Made by a program: the position numbers and the translations under genes. The notes under the pieces were generated by a model. That model was given only the letters and a program-made list of their open reading frames with translations. It made no database searches and had not been told where the DNA came from. Shown here in pieces: positions 32,052 to 42,871 of a stretch of DNA of 64,000 nucleotides; positions within the stretch are counted from its first letter, which is position 1; every line of letters begins with the position of its first letter. The DNA is from Nannochloris sp. 'desiccata' (Eukaryota; Chlorophyta; Trebouxiophyceae; Chlorellales; Chlorellaceae), in assembly GCA_019044685.2 (NCBI GenBank), contig JAGTXX020000015.1, positions 992,001 through 1,056,000 on the forward strand, in the 5' to 3' direction.

Positions 32052-33152
32052 ATGTCGACAATGTCTAATATTGCCAGATGGTGGGTTATGGGCCGTAAAG
32101 GCATGTCAGATCCTCTCATCACCGTCGTCAAGCTAAGCGGCATTCTTCAATCCCCGTCGGGTCGTTCCCCCTCAGCAGCCCGCCGCACCTTAAATCTAGA
32201 CAGAGTAGAGAAGTGGTTACAACGTGCATTTTTAAAAGAACTGCGTCCTGCAGCGTGTGCTATCTCCATCAACAGCCCTGGTGGATCTCCAGTCCAAACT
32301 GAACTCATTTATGATATGATATCTCGTTTAAAACAACAAACAGGCATTCCGGTCTACACATTTGCTGAAGACGTGGCTGCTTCTGGTGGCTACTGGCTCA
32401 TGTGTGCTGGAGACGAGAGTTACGGCTGCGCTACGTCACTTGTAGGCAGTATTGGTGTTATTTCAGCTTCGTTTGGTGCTGTGGGGGCAGCTGATAAATT
32501 GGGAATTGAACGTAGAATTATTACCGCTGGTCAATCCAAAGCCTCTATTGATCCATTTTTACCTGTTTCTTCTGAGCAAAGGGAACAAATGATGAGTCTG
32601 ATGACTGATGTACACCAAAGCTTTAAAAATCATGTCAAAATGTCCAGAAGTGATCGGTTAGCATATTTGAATAAAAATAAAAATAAGTCTGGCGATGAAA
32701 ATAGCAGCAGCAGCAGCAGCAGGGGTGGTGGTGGTGGTGGTGAAGACATCAATGAGGATGAATTGTTCTCTGGAAGGGTGTGGACAGGGCATCAAGCAGT
32801 AAAATTGGGGTTATTAGACGGTGTTGGCACACTGCGTGGCGTTATGAGAGAGAAATTTGGTGATAAAGCTCGATTTTTGATCTGCAGTGAATCGCCACAA
32901 CCGGGGATTAGAGATTTTCTCGGCTTTGGCGCCTCTGGGAATAAACACGATTTTTTAAATCTTATACATAGAAGCAGCAGCAGTGATAGCATTAATATTG
33001 AAAGTACTGCTAGTAGTAGTGGTAGTACCAGCGGTGGAATGGAGTCTTTGTTATCCAGTGGTGTAGGGTATGAGGCGGCAAGGATGGCTGTAGGAGCTGC
33101 ATTGGATGAGGCGGAGGAGCGAGCTGTGTGGGATAGGTGGAAACTCGTTTGA
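32052..33152 (+). CDS. S49-family peptidase (SppA/SohB-like)
   Basis: A single exon encodes 366 residues. S49 peptidases cut signal peptides or membrane proteins using a Ser-Lys dyad. The fold landmarks are present: ISINSPGGSPVQTELIYDMI, the nucleophile in AEDVAASGGYWLMCAGD (Ser about 112), the loop ATSLVGSIGVISASFGA, and a candidate Lys in GQSKASIDPF (about 162), consistent with the short SohB-like form. The end GRVWTGHQAVKLGLLDGVG is typical. A hydrophilic insert rich in Asn, Ser and Gly (about 201-236) splits the C-terminal part. No strong N-terminal anchor or transit peptide is visible, so location is uncertain. It starts 798 bp from SEX4. Confidence 0.85.
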   Translation: MSTMSNIARWWVMGRKGMSDPLITVVKLSGILQSPSGRSPSAARRTLNLDRVEKWLQRAFLKELRPAACAISINSPGGSPVQTELIYDMISRLKQQTGIPVYTFAEDVAASGGYWLMCAGDESYGCATSLVGSIGVISASFGAVGAADKLGIERRIITAGQSKASIDPFLPVSSEQREQMMSLMTDVHQSFKNHVKMSRSDRLAYLNKNKNKSGDENSSSSSSRGGGGGGEDINEDELFSGRVWTGHQAVKLGLLDGVGTLRGVMREKFGDKARFLICSESPQPGIRDFLGFGASGNKHDFLNLIHRSSSSDSINIESTASSSGSTSGGMESLLSSGVGYEAARMAVGAALDEAEERAVWDRWKLV

Positions 33153-33275
33153 TATGTGTATACATAGTACAGATAAAATAAAGAAATATACACACAAGTA
33201 GATTAGCTAATCAATTAATTAATTGATGAAATTAGAGAATTAAGAAATTCAAAATTCAGAGCAGACAAGCGCCAT

Positions 33276-35336
33276 TTAACTCGACTTTTCTTTTAATACA
33301 AGTTCTGCTGCCTCCTTGCCTGTTAGGTACGCTGCATGCGTGGTTCCTATATATTGGACATGACACGCCTCCCCTGCAAACAACAAAACTGGCTTCTCAC
33401 CAACACCATCATCACTAGGTATACTCTTTGTAATTGGCGCTGCCAGGGCGGCAACGTCCTTGGGGCTTCCAGTTGGCCCAACATAGGAGTAACTGCCAGC
33501 TGTAAAGGGATTCAAACCCCACTGAGAACGTATTATTCTGACTCTTTTCCATAACAGATCTTCATCAACTCCATTTTCCTCCAAGGGAAGGGCGATGCCT
33601 GGAAATTTCTTAAAGACGGCTCTGATAGTTTCAAGAACTTTTATATCTGAAGCTGCTTCCATGCTGCGTGCTGCGTCACCTGTGATCCACATGACAGCTT
33701 GTGAATATTTTGGACGAAGCGACAACGAAGTAGGAAATTCATCCGTGTTACCATGTGATTCCTCATCCTCTTCCCCTTTGTCAAATTCAACTTCTCCACC
33801 ATCGCCTCTTCTTTTTCTAAATTCTGGACCCTTTCTTTTAAATTCTGGCCCACCCCATCGAATGCTAAATATCCCCTTTGCCCATTGTGGTAGCTCTTCA
33901 CTACTACTCGCTTCTTCTTTATCTTCCCATAGCAATGCATATGTGACAACACCTCGATCAGCTTTTAGAAATTCATGAAACATTTCACCATCGTCACCAC
34001 CATTGCTCCTGCCACCAAACCTGCTGCTTTCCTCTCTTATATTATCATTATTATGATCTTCTTCTTCTTCTCCTCCTTGTTTCTTGTGGCTACCACTAAA
34101 ATCAATAATAATCTTATCCACAACGCCAATTTTAAGGTTCTCAATAGCGTGCACCTTTTTTTCAGGCAACTTTGGAAGGAACATACTTTCATGGCGCTGT
34201 TGTAGCACACCAAGGGAGGTGGTGATGATAGCTGCAGATGCTTTGAACCGAGCACCATTTGAACAGGTAACGAGCACATATGGGCTGTTATCTCTGGTAT
34301 CAATTCCCCATTCAATCAATTCTACTTCATGTTTAAATTTAATATTAAGAGGAGCACATGCCGTTGGCGCTTCTTCCAAATAAGAAAAAGATGATGGCCC
34401 AGCAGCCAAAGCCTCAGCCACTTTTTGATATCCACAAGGTATAGGGGCATGCACGTCACTCCCACCAAACTCTGTATACAATGCACGAGCTATTGCGTCT
34501 ACATCGTGGGTGCTAGTGCAACCATCGATGGCCCGCTGAAGTTGTTCTCGCCACCGCCAGGCAGCTCTTGCAAGCTCAAGGGTAGCTTCACCTTTGTTAC
34601 TCTTGTCACTGGGTCTACCATTTTTATGATTATGCAGTTGTATTTGCTCATCTTGGAGAAATGTGAGCCATGCTGCATCCAGCGCAGCCCCTACGACTTT
34701 TACCTCTTCTTCTTTCTCCCCGCCTTGATCGTCATTGACACCGGTGCCATTTCTTTGTTGTCCTTCTTTTTCTTTAATTTTAGTTTCAATGCTTTCTATT
34801 GCAGCCGCGTACGCTTCTATCGCTCTATGTACTAGTATTTTCTCGTCTTTAGTTAATTCTTCCTTTCTTCCTGGTAATAGAAAGGTACTCCCCCACCATA
34901 TTTGAGGTTGAGGGGTAGAGCTCATCAACCCAGCAGCTCTTGCCACTGCCCACACAGGGTTCGGCTGTTCTATTGTCCCTAGGCCATGAAGCCACGTGCA
35001 GCCCAACTCAACAGAGAGAGTATCTGAAATGGGAAGAGTATGTGCTCTGCCTCCTACGCGGTCTGAAGCTTCCAGGATTACCACCTCCTCGGTGCAAAAA
35101 AAGTTTTGTGCCTGGCGGTCCGGGTCGATGATTGCAGAAACTTGAGGAAAATTATTGCATAATGTGGTCCCAGCAGCTAATCCAGCAAAGCCTGCTCCAA
35201 TAATGACGACTTTACAGCTCTGTGGAGGCTGAGGAGTGGGTGTTGTTGCGTGCATTACTGTTGAATGTCTTCGATAATGCGATCTGGCAAATGTGATCAT
35301 GCTTGGCAAGCCACCTCCTCGACAAGCTTTTCGCAT
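33276..35336 (-). CDS. FAD-dependent amine oxidase (polyamine oxidase-like)
   Basis: A single exon encodes 686 residues. The N-terminal dinucleotide fold is clear (CKVVIIGAGFAGLAAGTTL, about 41-60), followed by ILEASDRVGGRAHT and VELGCTWLHG, all typical of flavin polyamine oxidases and LSD1-like enzymes. The C-terminal FAD/substrate region reads LLFAGEACHVQYIGTTHAAY (about 655). The preceding RSQWGLNPFTAGSYSYVGPT also matches the family. It is about 150-200 residues longer than usual because of hydrophilic inserts (about 195-215, 425-445 and 505-545). The basic first 30 residues may target an organelle; no clear peroxisomal tail. The likely reaction is polyamine oxidation, but exact substrate cannot be read from sequence. 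The name depends on overall family resemblance. Confidence 0.85.
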   Translation of the reverse strand: MRKACRGGGLPSMITFARSHYRRHSTVMHATTPTPQPPQSCKVVIIGAGFAGLAAGTTLCNNFPQVSAIIDPDRQAQNFFCTEEVVILEASDRVGGRAHTLPISDTLSVELGCTWLHGLGTIEQPNPVWAVARAAGLMSSTPQPQIWWGSTFLLPGRKEELTKDEKILVHRAIEAYAAAIESIETKIKEKEGQQRNGTGVNDDQGGEKEEEVKVVGAALDAAWLTFLQDEQIQLHNHKNGRPSDKSNKGEATLELARAAWRWREQLQRAIDGCTSTHDVDAIARALYTEFGGSDVHAPIPCGYQKVAEALAAGPSSFSYLEEAPTACAPLNIKFKHEVELIEWGIDTRDNSPYVLVTCSNGARFKASAAIITTSLGVLQQRHESMFLPKLPEKKVHAIENLKIGVVDKIIIDFSGSHKKQGGEEEEDHNNDNIREESSRFGGRSNGGDDGEMFHEFLKADRGVVTYALLWEDKEEASSSEELPQWAKGIFSIRWGGPEFKRKGPEFRKRRGDGGEVEFDKGEEDEESHGNTDEFPTSLSLRPKYSQAVMWITGDAARSMEAASDIKVLETIRAVFKKFPGIALPLEENGVDEDLLWKRVRIIRSQWGLNPFTAGSYSYVGPTGSPKDVAALAAPITKSIPSDDGVGEKPVLLFAGEACHVQYIGTTHAAYLTGKEAAELVLKEKSS

Positions 35337-35872
35337 AGTTTAGCAATCATCAGTATCATAATAAAATAGAATTATAATTTGAATGCTGAATTACAAGCAG
35401 AAATTGCTCCCCCAGCTGCAATGTTTGCTGCCACTGCTGTGCACCGGTGCTCCCCCCCCTTGATTCGCTGATGTTGCTTCAAGGAGGTCGTTTCCATGAC
35501 AAAAATTATTACAATTTGGAGAAAAGATCCTTTCTGTTTCTTCTGTGCAAAGGATAAAATCAGCAACATTCATTGTTTCAAGGATAAGAAAACTATAGAA
35601 GTACGACGGGGGGAGGGAGCTCTCGTCGTTTTCAAAAAGATGCGGGGAAGAAAAGAGTGAATAATACATTTCTTGTTCTGGATAGAAATTAAAGAAGACC
35701 GTTTCTAAAAATGAAAGGAGGAAGAAAAAATCTGTGATTTAATGGAGGATAGTAGTAAGATTGATTTTGCTTCGCTCTCCTCCTTCAGAAGACTTTATCA
35801 AGTCACCGGAAGAAGAACGAAAAAAAAATAAACTTTGTGATTAATTTTGTATTCGTAGTATTAACAGGAAAT
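35337..35872. other. intergenic between two minus-strand genes
   Basis: These 536 bp hold the 3' region of the glycine decarboxylase gene and the promoter of the amine oxidase gene. An A10 run lies near 35820. Small open frames here look random. Confidence 0.35.
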
Positions 35873-38800
35873 TTAAGCAACCATAGCCTCAGGCTCAGGC
35901 TCCTGGACACCTACACTAGGTAACTTCACCACCAAGTGACGATCCCCGTGCACATTATCTACCCTCGACAGGGTGGGCCAGAACTTCGAGGCTTTAACCC
36001 AAGGAGCAGGATATGCGCCAACCTCACGGCTATAAGGCCTATCCCAGTTCTCAGCCATGACGACAGATGTAGCGTGAGGAGCATGCTTCAACATGTTGTT
36101 ATCTTTGGGGATAGATCCAGTCTCTACAGCACGGATCTCTTCACGAATAGATATCATGGCGTCACAGAAACGATCAAGCTCAGCCTTGGACTCGGATTCA
36201 GTGGGCTCAATCATGAGCGTACCAGCGACAGGCCAACTCATGGTAGGTGCGTGGAATCCATAATCGATCAATCTCTTGGCGATATCTTCAGCTTCAATGC
36301 CAGTAGCATCGGTCAAGGGCCTGATATCAATGATAAATTCATGAGCACAGGTGCCGGCTTCACCGCGGAAAAGAACGGGATAGTGCTTTTCGAGACGTTT
36401 GGACATGTAATTCGCGTTCAAAATAGCCAATTCGGAAGCACGGGTCAATCCTCTAGATCCCATCATGGCAATGTAAGCGTAGGAAATGGGTAAAATTAAG
36501 GAAGAGCCATAGGGAGCGGCAGCCATGCAGCCAAAAGATTCTGTATCGGACTTGAAATTGGGATAGGCACCGGTAGAAATAACAGGGTGAGTAGGCATGT
36601 AAGGAGCCAAGTGTGCCTTAATTCCAATAGGACCCATACCAGGACCACCACCGCCGTGAGGAATGCAGAAAGTCTTGTGTAAGTTCAAGTGACAGACGTC
36701 AGCGCCGATCAAACCAGGAGCAGTAAGACCGACCTGAGCGTTCATATTGGCACCATCCATGTACACTTGGCCACCAAACTTGTGGATAACATCACAAATC
36801 TCATCAACACCGTGCTCGTAAACACCGTGGGTAGAGGGGTAGGTAATCATCAAGGCAGCGAGCTTATCCTTGTGCTCTTCGGCCTTCTTCTTGAGCTCAG
36901 GGATGTTGATATTACCTTTGGCATCAACGCCAACAGGCACAATAGTCATACCAGCCATAACAGCGGAAGCAGGGTTGGTTCCGTGGGCAGAGACAGGGAT
37001 GATGCAGACGTTACGGTCGGTGTCGCCACGGGCCCGATGGTATTCACGAATAGCCATCAAGCCAGCGTATTCACCAGAAGCACCGGAATTAGGCTGAAGA
37101 GAGACGGCATCAAAGCCAGTAATGGTAGCCAACTGCTGGGCAAGGTCCTCAAACATTTCTTGGTAGCCAGCGGCTTGGTCGAGGGGGACAAAAGGGTGCA
37201 AGTTGGCAAGCTCAGGCCAGGTAATGGGAATCATTTCACTGGTAGCGTTAAGCTTCATGGTGCAAGATCCCAAGGGAATCATAGAGTGAACCAAAGAAAG
37301 ATCCTTGTTTTCCAAACGCTTCAAGTAACGGAGGAGCTCGTGCTCAGTCTGATAGGAGTTGAAGACTGCGTGCTCCATAAAGGTAGAAGAACGAGTGAAT
37401 TCACCAAGAACAGGGTTTACACTGGGAGCAAGAGACTCAGCAGTGAATCCAGGGTCTTTGTTACCAGCAAGCACCTTGAAAAGAGCATCCAAATCAGCAA
37501 CAGACGTGGTCTCATCCATGGCGATGCTGATCGTCTTGGCATCAATTTGACGGAGGTTCATACCGGCATCAAGGGCATCTTTAACGACCTTGCCAGCATC
37601 AGCAACAGTGATGGAAACGGTGTCGAAGAAAGGAGCGGAAGGAACACTAAGACCGAGTTTCTTTGCACCGGCCGCAAGCACAGCAGCCATACCGTGGACA
37701 CGGTCAGCAATTTCTACCAAGCCCTTGGGTCCGTGGTAAACTCCATACATGGCAGCAATGTTGGCAAGTAATGCTTGAGCAGTGCAAATGTTGGAAGTGG
37801 CTTTATCACGACGGATGTGCTGTTCACGGGTCTGCATTGCCATACGGAGAGCGGGCTTACCCTCGGCATCCTTACTCACACCGATGATACGGCCAGGAAG
37901 GAGACGTTTGTACTCTTCGTGACAGGCCAAGAAAGCAGCGTGGGGCCCACCATACCCCATGGGGACACCGAAACGCTGAGCAGAGCCGATAACAATATCA
38001 GCGCCCCACTCTCCGGGAGGAGTGAGTTTGGTTAATGCCAAGAGATCAGTGGCGACAACGACCTTGACCTTGGCATCAGCAGCACGAGAAGCAATGGAAG
38101 AGTAGTTCTGGATAGTACCATCAGTAGCAGGGTACTGGAGCAAGATACCGCAGACATCTTTAGCAAAGTCGAAGGTGTTCTCATCTTGGACGACAACCTC
38201 CAGACCAAGGCCAGAAGCACGAGTTTGGCAAACGGCAATGGTTTGGGGGTGGCATTTGCTGGAAACAAGGAACTTAGGCTTCTTTCCACGAGCAATGGCA
38301 CTGCACATGGTCATGGCCTCAGCAGCAGCAGTTGCCTCGTCAAGCAAACTAGCGTTAGACATTTGCATTCCAGTGAGATCAGTCACCATGGTCTGGAAGT
38401 TGAGTAAAGATTCCAAACGACCTTGAGAAATCTCAGCTTGATAGGGGGTATACTGGGTGTACCAGCCAGGGTTTTCAAGCAAATTGCGGAGAATAACAGT
38501 GGGAATGTTGGTGCCATAGTAGCCCATGCCGATAAAACTCTTCAAGACCTTGTTTTTGGAAGCCATTTCCTTGAATTGTTCCAAGAAGGCACCTTCAGTC
38601 ATACCTTCGTGGTACTTGTCACCGAGAGGCATGCCATCAGTGCGACGGATGGAGGTGGGGACGGTGGCGTCGATCAATGCGTCAATGGAAGGGAAGCCGC
38701 AGAACTCGGCCATGGCCTGAGCCTCCTCATGGGAAATACTGTTATGGCGGGGTTCAAATCTGAGAAGAGGAGGAAACGTATGGCAATACAATGAGAAAAG

Positions 38801-39407
38801 AAGTGCAAAATGTATGAGAGTGTGTTAATCCAGTATCGAGAACTGCCGGCCTCAAGCTGGGAAATAAAACAAGATGCGTCAAATGTCAGAGTTAAACACT
38901 CACCTGTCGCTGGGCTGGAGTGCTTGGACGCTGATAGTGCGAGTGCCACTGAAACGGGTAACCGAAAAAGCACCATGTCCACGCAAATTGCTCAGGAGGG
39001 GACCTACAACAAAAACACTACCACCTTGATTAGATTCTACATGAACAAATATGAACTTCATAGCTAGCACATTGGGTCTTAATCAGGACCGATATTGCAT
39101 AGATGATGCATACGTTGCATCATTCGGTGCTCTACACGCAATTCATAACACTACTACTTGCAGAGCAATCGTTGATCTGTTGCCTAAACAAAGAGCGACA
39201 GGTCGCAGATGCTTGATGATTGGCTGAATACTGACCTCCAAGCACATTGGTGCGGAAAGAAGGAACGTTGCTGAAGCTGCGCTTGGCAACATAGGAAGAG
39301 GCATCAACCACAGCTGATGTAGAGTTAGCTGCCCTGGACTCGGTGGCCCCAAGAGCAGCCTGTTTGAGGAGAGCCCCTATGCGGGTCAAAGAGCGACTGC
39401 GCCCCAT
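35873..39407 (-). CDS. GLDC: glycine decarboxylase P protein
   Basis: Three exons on the minus strand: 39407-39236, 39003-38904 and 38759-35873, giving 1052 residues. The P protein is the PLP-dependent, CO2-releasing subunit of the mitochondrial glycine cleavage system, central to photorespiration. The N-terminus ([20 protein letters not shown]) and the following 70 basic/Ser-rich residues fit a mitochondrial presequence; the mature part starts near [18 protein letters not shown]. The PLP lysine lies in [18 protein letters not shown] (about 786). [20 protein letters not shown] and [15 protein letters not shown] are family landmarks. An alternative Met 22 codons upstream (39473) is in frame. 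Coding sequence is rich in C- and G-ending codons compared with neighbours, suggesting high expression. It shares a 294-bp gap with the J-protein gene. Confidence 0.96.
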
Positions 39408-39701
39408 GATAATGAAATAATTAAGAAGCGCTGAGGAGAAATTGTTCATTATATCCGGAAAAATACGAAGCACGAGCGCAGCAGATCGTCGGATGGGTGT
39501 GATTTGGCTATATAGGGTGCTCAGGCCTCATTTCGAGTATCGACCCAATAAACAAAGATCCGCTTTAACTCAAATTAGCGCCTGGGTGACGGGGATCAGC
39601 CCGGCTGTGAGCCTGATCGTCCACATTGTGCGATCGCAAGCCCCTAAATTACAGTTTCTCTATTTAAATAGCTAGGAAAAGGATTACAAAATAGAATCAG
39701 A
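39408..39701. promoter_or_regulatory. compact bidirectional promoter, GLDC / J-protein
   Basis: Only 294 bp separate the two start codons of these head-to-head genes, so both promoters and 5' UTRs are inside. A TATTTAAATA box-like sequence is at 39661-39670, about 32 bp before the J-protein ATG, and CTATATAGG is at about 39510. Confidence 0.5.
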
Positions 39702-42146
39702 ATGAAAATCACTAGAGAGGAGGCATTTGGGATCTTGGAGATAGAGGTTAGTAGCGAATCAGGAGCAACAGCGACCATGCCTTGAATTTTGTTTTCAAAA
39801 TCCTGTTTTCTCACTCAATTCAAATTATTCCATCATCGTGTACAGGAGGACGCGGATAAAGACCAAATTAAGAAAGCCTATCGCAGAAAGAGTTTGCAGT
39901 GGCACCCAGACAAACACCCGGAGCAGGACCGCCCTGCCGCCTCTGTCGAATTTCAAAAGATTAGTGCTGCTTTCAATAAGCTTCAAGACGACAACTCAGA
40001 CTCTGATGATGAAGATTATGACTCCGATTTTGATGATGACATCGATTTATTCCATGTCTTTAATCTCTTTGCACGCATGTCCGGTGGCCATGGTGGTGGA
40101 GGTAGTGGTTTCAGGGGCGGCCCTGGAGTACGCTCCTATTCCTCAGGCGGCGGTGGAGGCTTTGTCCACCCTGCTAGTTTCTTTGGCGGTGGTGGTTATG
40201 GTTTTGAAGGGTACCGTCCACAGTACAAGTATAGCAGTGAAGGATATTATTACAAAAAGCCAGAGGAAAAGAAACTCAGTGAAGCTGAAAAGGCCGAAAG
40301 AAAGGCCGAACAAGAACGTGCTGCCCGCCAAGCAAAGGAACAGCGTGATCGCTGGCTAGAGAAATTAAGTGCCCTTTCTCGTCTTTCCTCCACCAACACA
40401 TCAATCAAACTGGGTGCTGATAATTCTGAAGGAACCCGCAGCGCCCACCTCTCCAGTCATACCATCTCCGAAGGCTTCTACTGGGAGCTGCAATACAAGG
40501 CCGCTACTGATACAGATGACTACCTATGGCTTATCTCTGTAAAAGACTCGAGGATGGACGTACTCGTGACGGGGCTGCAGCCGGGAACCGAGTACCTATT
40601 TAGAGCAAGGCCTTGTGTTCGTTTATCTGATGGTGGCATAGAGTGTGGCGAGTGGGGTGTAGAGTATAAAACGAGCACTTCTGGTGTCGCAGTGGAAAGT
40701 AAAAAGAACAAGAACAAGAAGAAGAACAAAGAGGAGCAAGCCAGAAAAGATGGGGAAACCGAGAAAGCAGGAGATGGTCAAGCTGCTGTTAGTGGTACTG
40801 TTAACGGCGGTGGTATTGGTGGTGATAGTGGTGGTGGTGGTGGCACTACTGAAGAGGAGAACCAGCAGGAGAAAAAGAATAAAAAGAAGAAGGGCAGGGC
40901 AAATGACGGCAGGGGAACTGGTAGTACTATTACCACCAGTGCAGCAACATCAAATCATCGTGGTGGCATCCACGCTAGTGATCCTGAGGTAGAGTACGAA
41001 GCAGCATTAGAACGCAGACGTCAAGAACTGGAGAATCAAGAACAAGATCGAGTAAGACAGGAAGCTGAATTGATCAGACTTGCTCAAGAAGCTTCGCTCG
41101 CTGAGTGTGCCGCTGCGGCTGCGACAGCTCAAGCGAGTCTTGATGCCGCATTTAATAACGCCCCTGCCCAGCAGCAAGAGCAAAAGAAACAACGGAACGA
41201 TAGACAGAGGACGTCAGCTAAAAAGAAAAAGAAACCTTTTTCTCCCTCCTTCTCATCGTTCCCCGCTGCTAACCAACCCCATTTAGTAAAACCAATAGAG
41301 AAACCCCAAGCACGTTCTCGGATCCCTTCCTCCGTGCCTTTCACACCCCTTCAAACTCAAGCTAACGACAAACCTGGTGCCGTTCTTCCTGCTACCCTGG
41401 ATGAAGATGATGAGCCTGTTCTTTCTTTCTTCCAAGCGTACAATCCAAATCCAAATCCAAATGACGATATCAATCACCATACCAAGAGTACCATCTACAG
41501 CTCCCTCTCCTCTGGAGATCAATCAGAAATTAGTAAAGCTGATGCTACTTCTTCTCCTGATTCGGTTTATGAGCATTCAAATAAGGCCAAGAATAAGCCC
41601 AAAAGCCAGAAGAAGAAAGTTCCGTTGGAAGACAACAGCAAGAACAGCAACGCTGCGAGTGTTAAAGCTGAAGTACACCCTTCCTCTTCTTTCACTCCTT
41701 CCTCGCTTCATTCTCTTTCCACAGCTACCATCACTCCGACTACTAACCCTACTAATTCTACTCGTGGCGTCAGAGGTGGTCGAGGCCCCCGTGGGGTTGG
41801 TCGCATCGGAAGAGGTGGTGGTAAAGGCCGTGGCGGTGGCGGTGGCGGTGGCGGTGATAGGTACGAGAGCCAGCCTGAGAAGCAGTGTGCATCAAAGCTG
41901 CCTGCAGCAGCAGCAGCAGCAGCAGCCCCTAAACAACCGTCCGACTCGGGTGTAACCCCTGCTGCACCTGCACCTGCACCTGCTCCTCAAAAGCGTGTTA
42001 GAAAGTACATACCTATAACTACTTCTCGAATTTCTCAGCCTCTCACTACTTCTGCACCAGTTAGCCAACCTGAACCTGAACAGAAACAGCAGAAAAGGAA
42101 GAAAGCTCCAAAAAAGAAGAATCTGAAGCAGCCGCTCCAGGAATAA
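39702..42146 (+). CDS. J-domain protein with FN3-like domain and RGG tail
   Basis: Two exons: 39702-39746 and 39846-42146 (donor GAG|GTTAGT, acceptor TACAG|GAG, phase 0), giving 781 residues. The J domain is at the very start (about 1-62: KKAYRRKSLQWHPDKHPEQD, with HPD), so it can stimulate Hsp70. An acidic run (DSDDEDYDSDFDDDID), a Gly-rich segment and a charged helix follow. At about 213-293 there is an FN3-like block ending DVLVTGLQPGTEYLFRARPC, then a Lys-rich linker, a Glu/Gln/Ala helix, an RGG/GRGG segment (about 655-695), poly-Ala and a basic tail. The mix suggests an RNA- or ribosome-associated co-chaperone, but that is inference. There is no Cys-rich zinc domain, so it is a class C J protein. 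Confidence 0.75.
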
Positions 42147-42871
42147 AATCAACAGCTGCAGCAACAGTTACAACCCTTGGAGAAAGGAAAGAGTCACCTG
42201 GCACCAGCAACAAGATGCATTAAAGGCAAGAAAGAAAGGGATGGAAAGCCTAAAGAAGCCCAAACAGCCAAAGTTTACTAGACCTGCACCTCCTCCTCCT
42301 CCACCTGCTGCATCGCTCTTGCGCCCCCTTTCTACCCCGCAAGAAAGTGCCAGCAGCATCACAAACACAAAAAGCGGGACCTACCCCGGCTTTCTCTATC
42401 AAATGCCAAAATGAAGGGAATTCGGTAACGCCATTCTCATTCCTAAAGATTCATGCCATGAGTTTTGTATTAGCCACTTCAAATAACTAAATTATAAGAT
42501 TTTTTGTAGAATAATCAAGTTGCTCTTACCGATTATGCTGGTCGTACAGGCTTGTATAGCAGGGAAGCCTGTACTGGAAACCCCGTGCACAGCAGGGCGT
42601 TGACTACTCAATACTACTGTTTGCATTTGACTTTTAGATTTATTTAAATTTAATTGTCTTTTAGGGTTTATTGCTCCATTGGGTCGACTTTACAAAATTC
42701 TACGGAGTTTTTGCAGCAAAGTAGTTTGTAATCTTGCGGATAATCTTTTTCAGAGCCAGCGAACACATTAATATTCCGTGATGGCACTGAAAAAAGCAAT
42801 AAGATAGCGTTCGTTATTAACTAATTCTCTAAGAGAGATTAATATAAATGTAATGAGAAGATACACTGTTA
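42147..42871. other. convergent intergenic region
   Basis: These 725 bp lie between the ends of two convergent genes. An inverted repeat (ACAGGCT near 42548 and AGCCTGT near 42568) could form a stem-loop in the RNA. No gene is seen. Confidence 0.35.

Noticed and set aside
36689..37771. Plus-strand frame of 360 codons opposite GLDC
   Set aside because: It is antisense to the highly conserved GLDC exon, made open by its codon bias.
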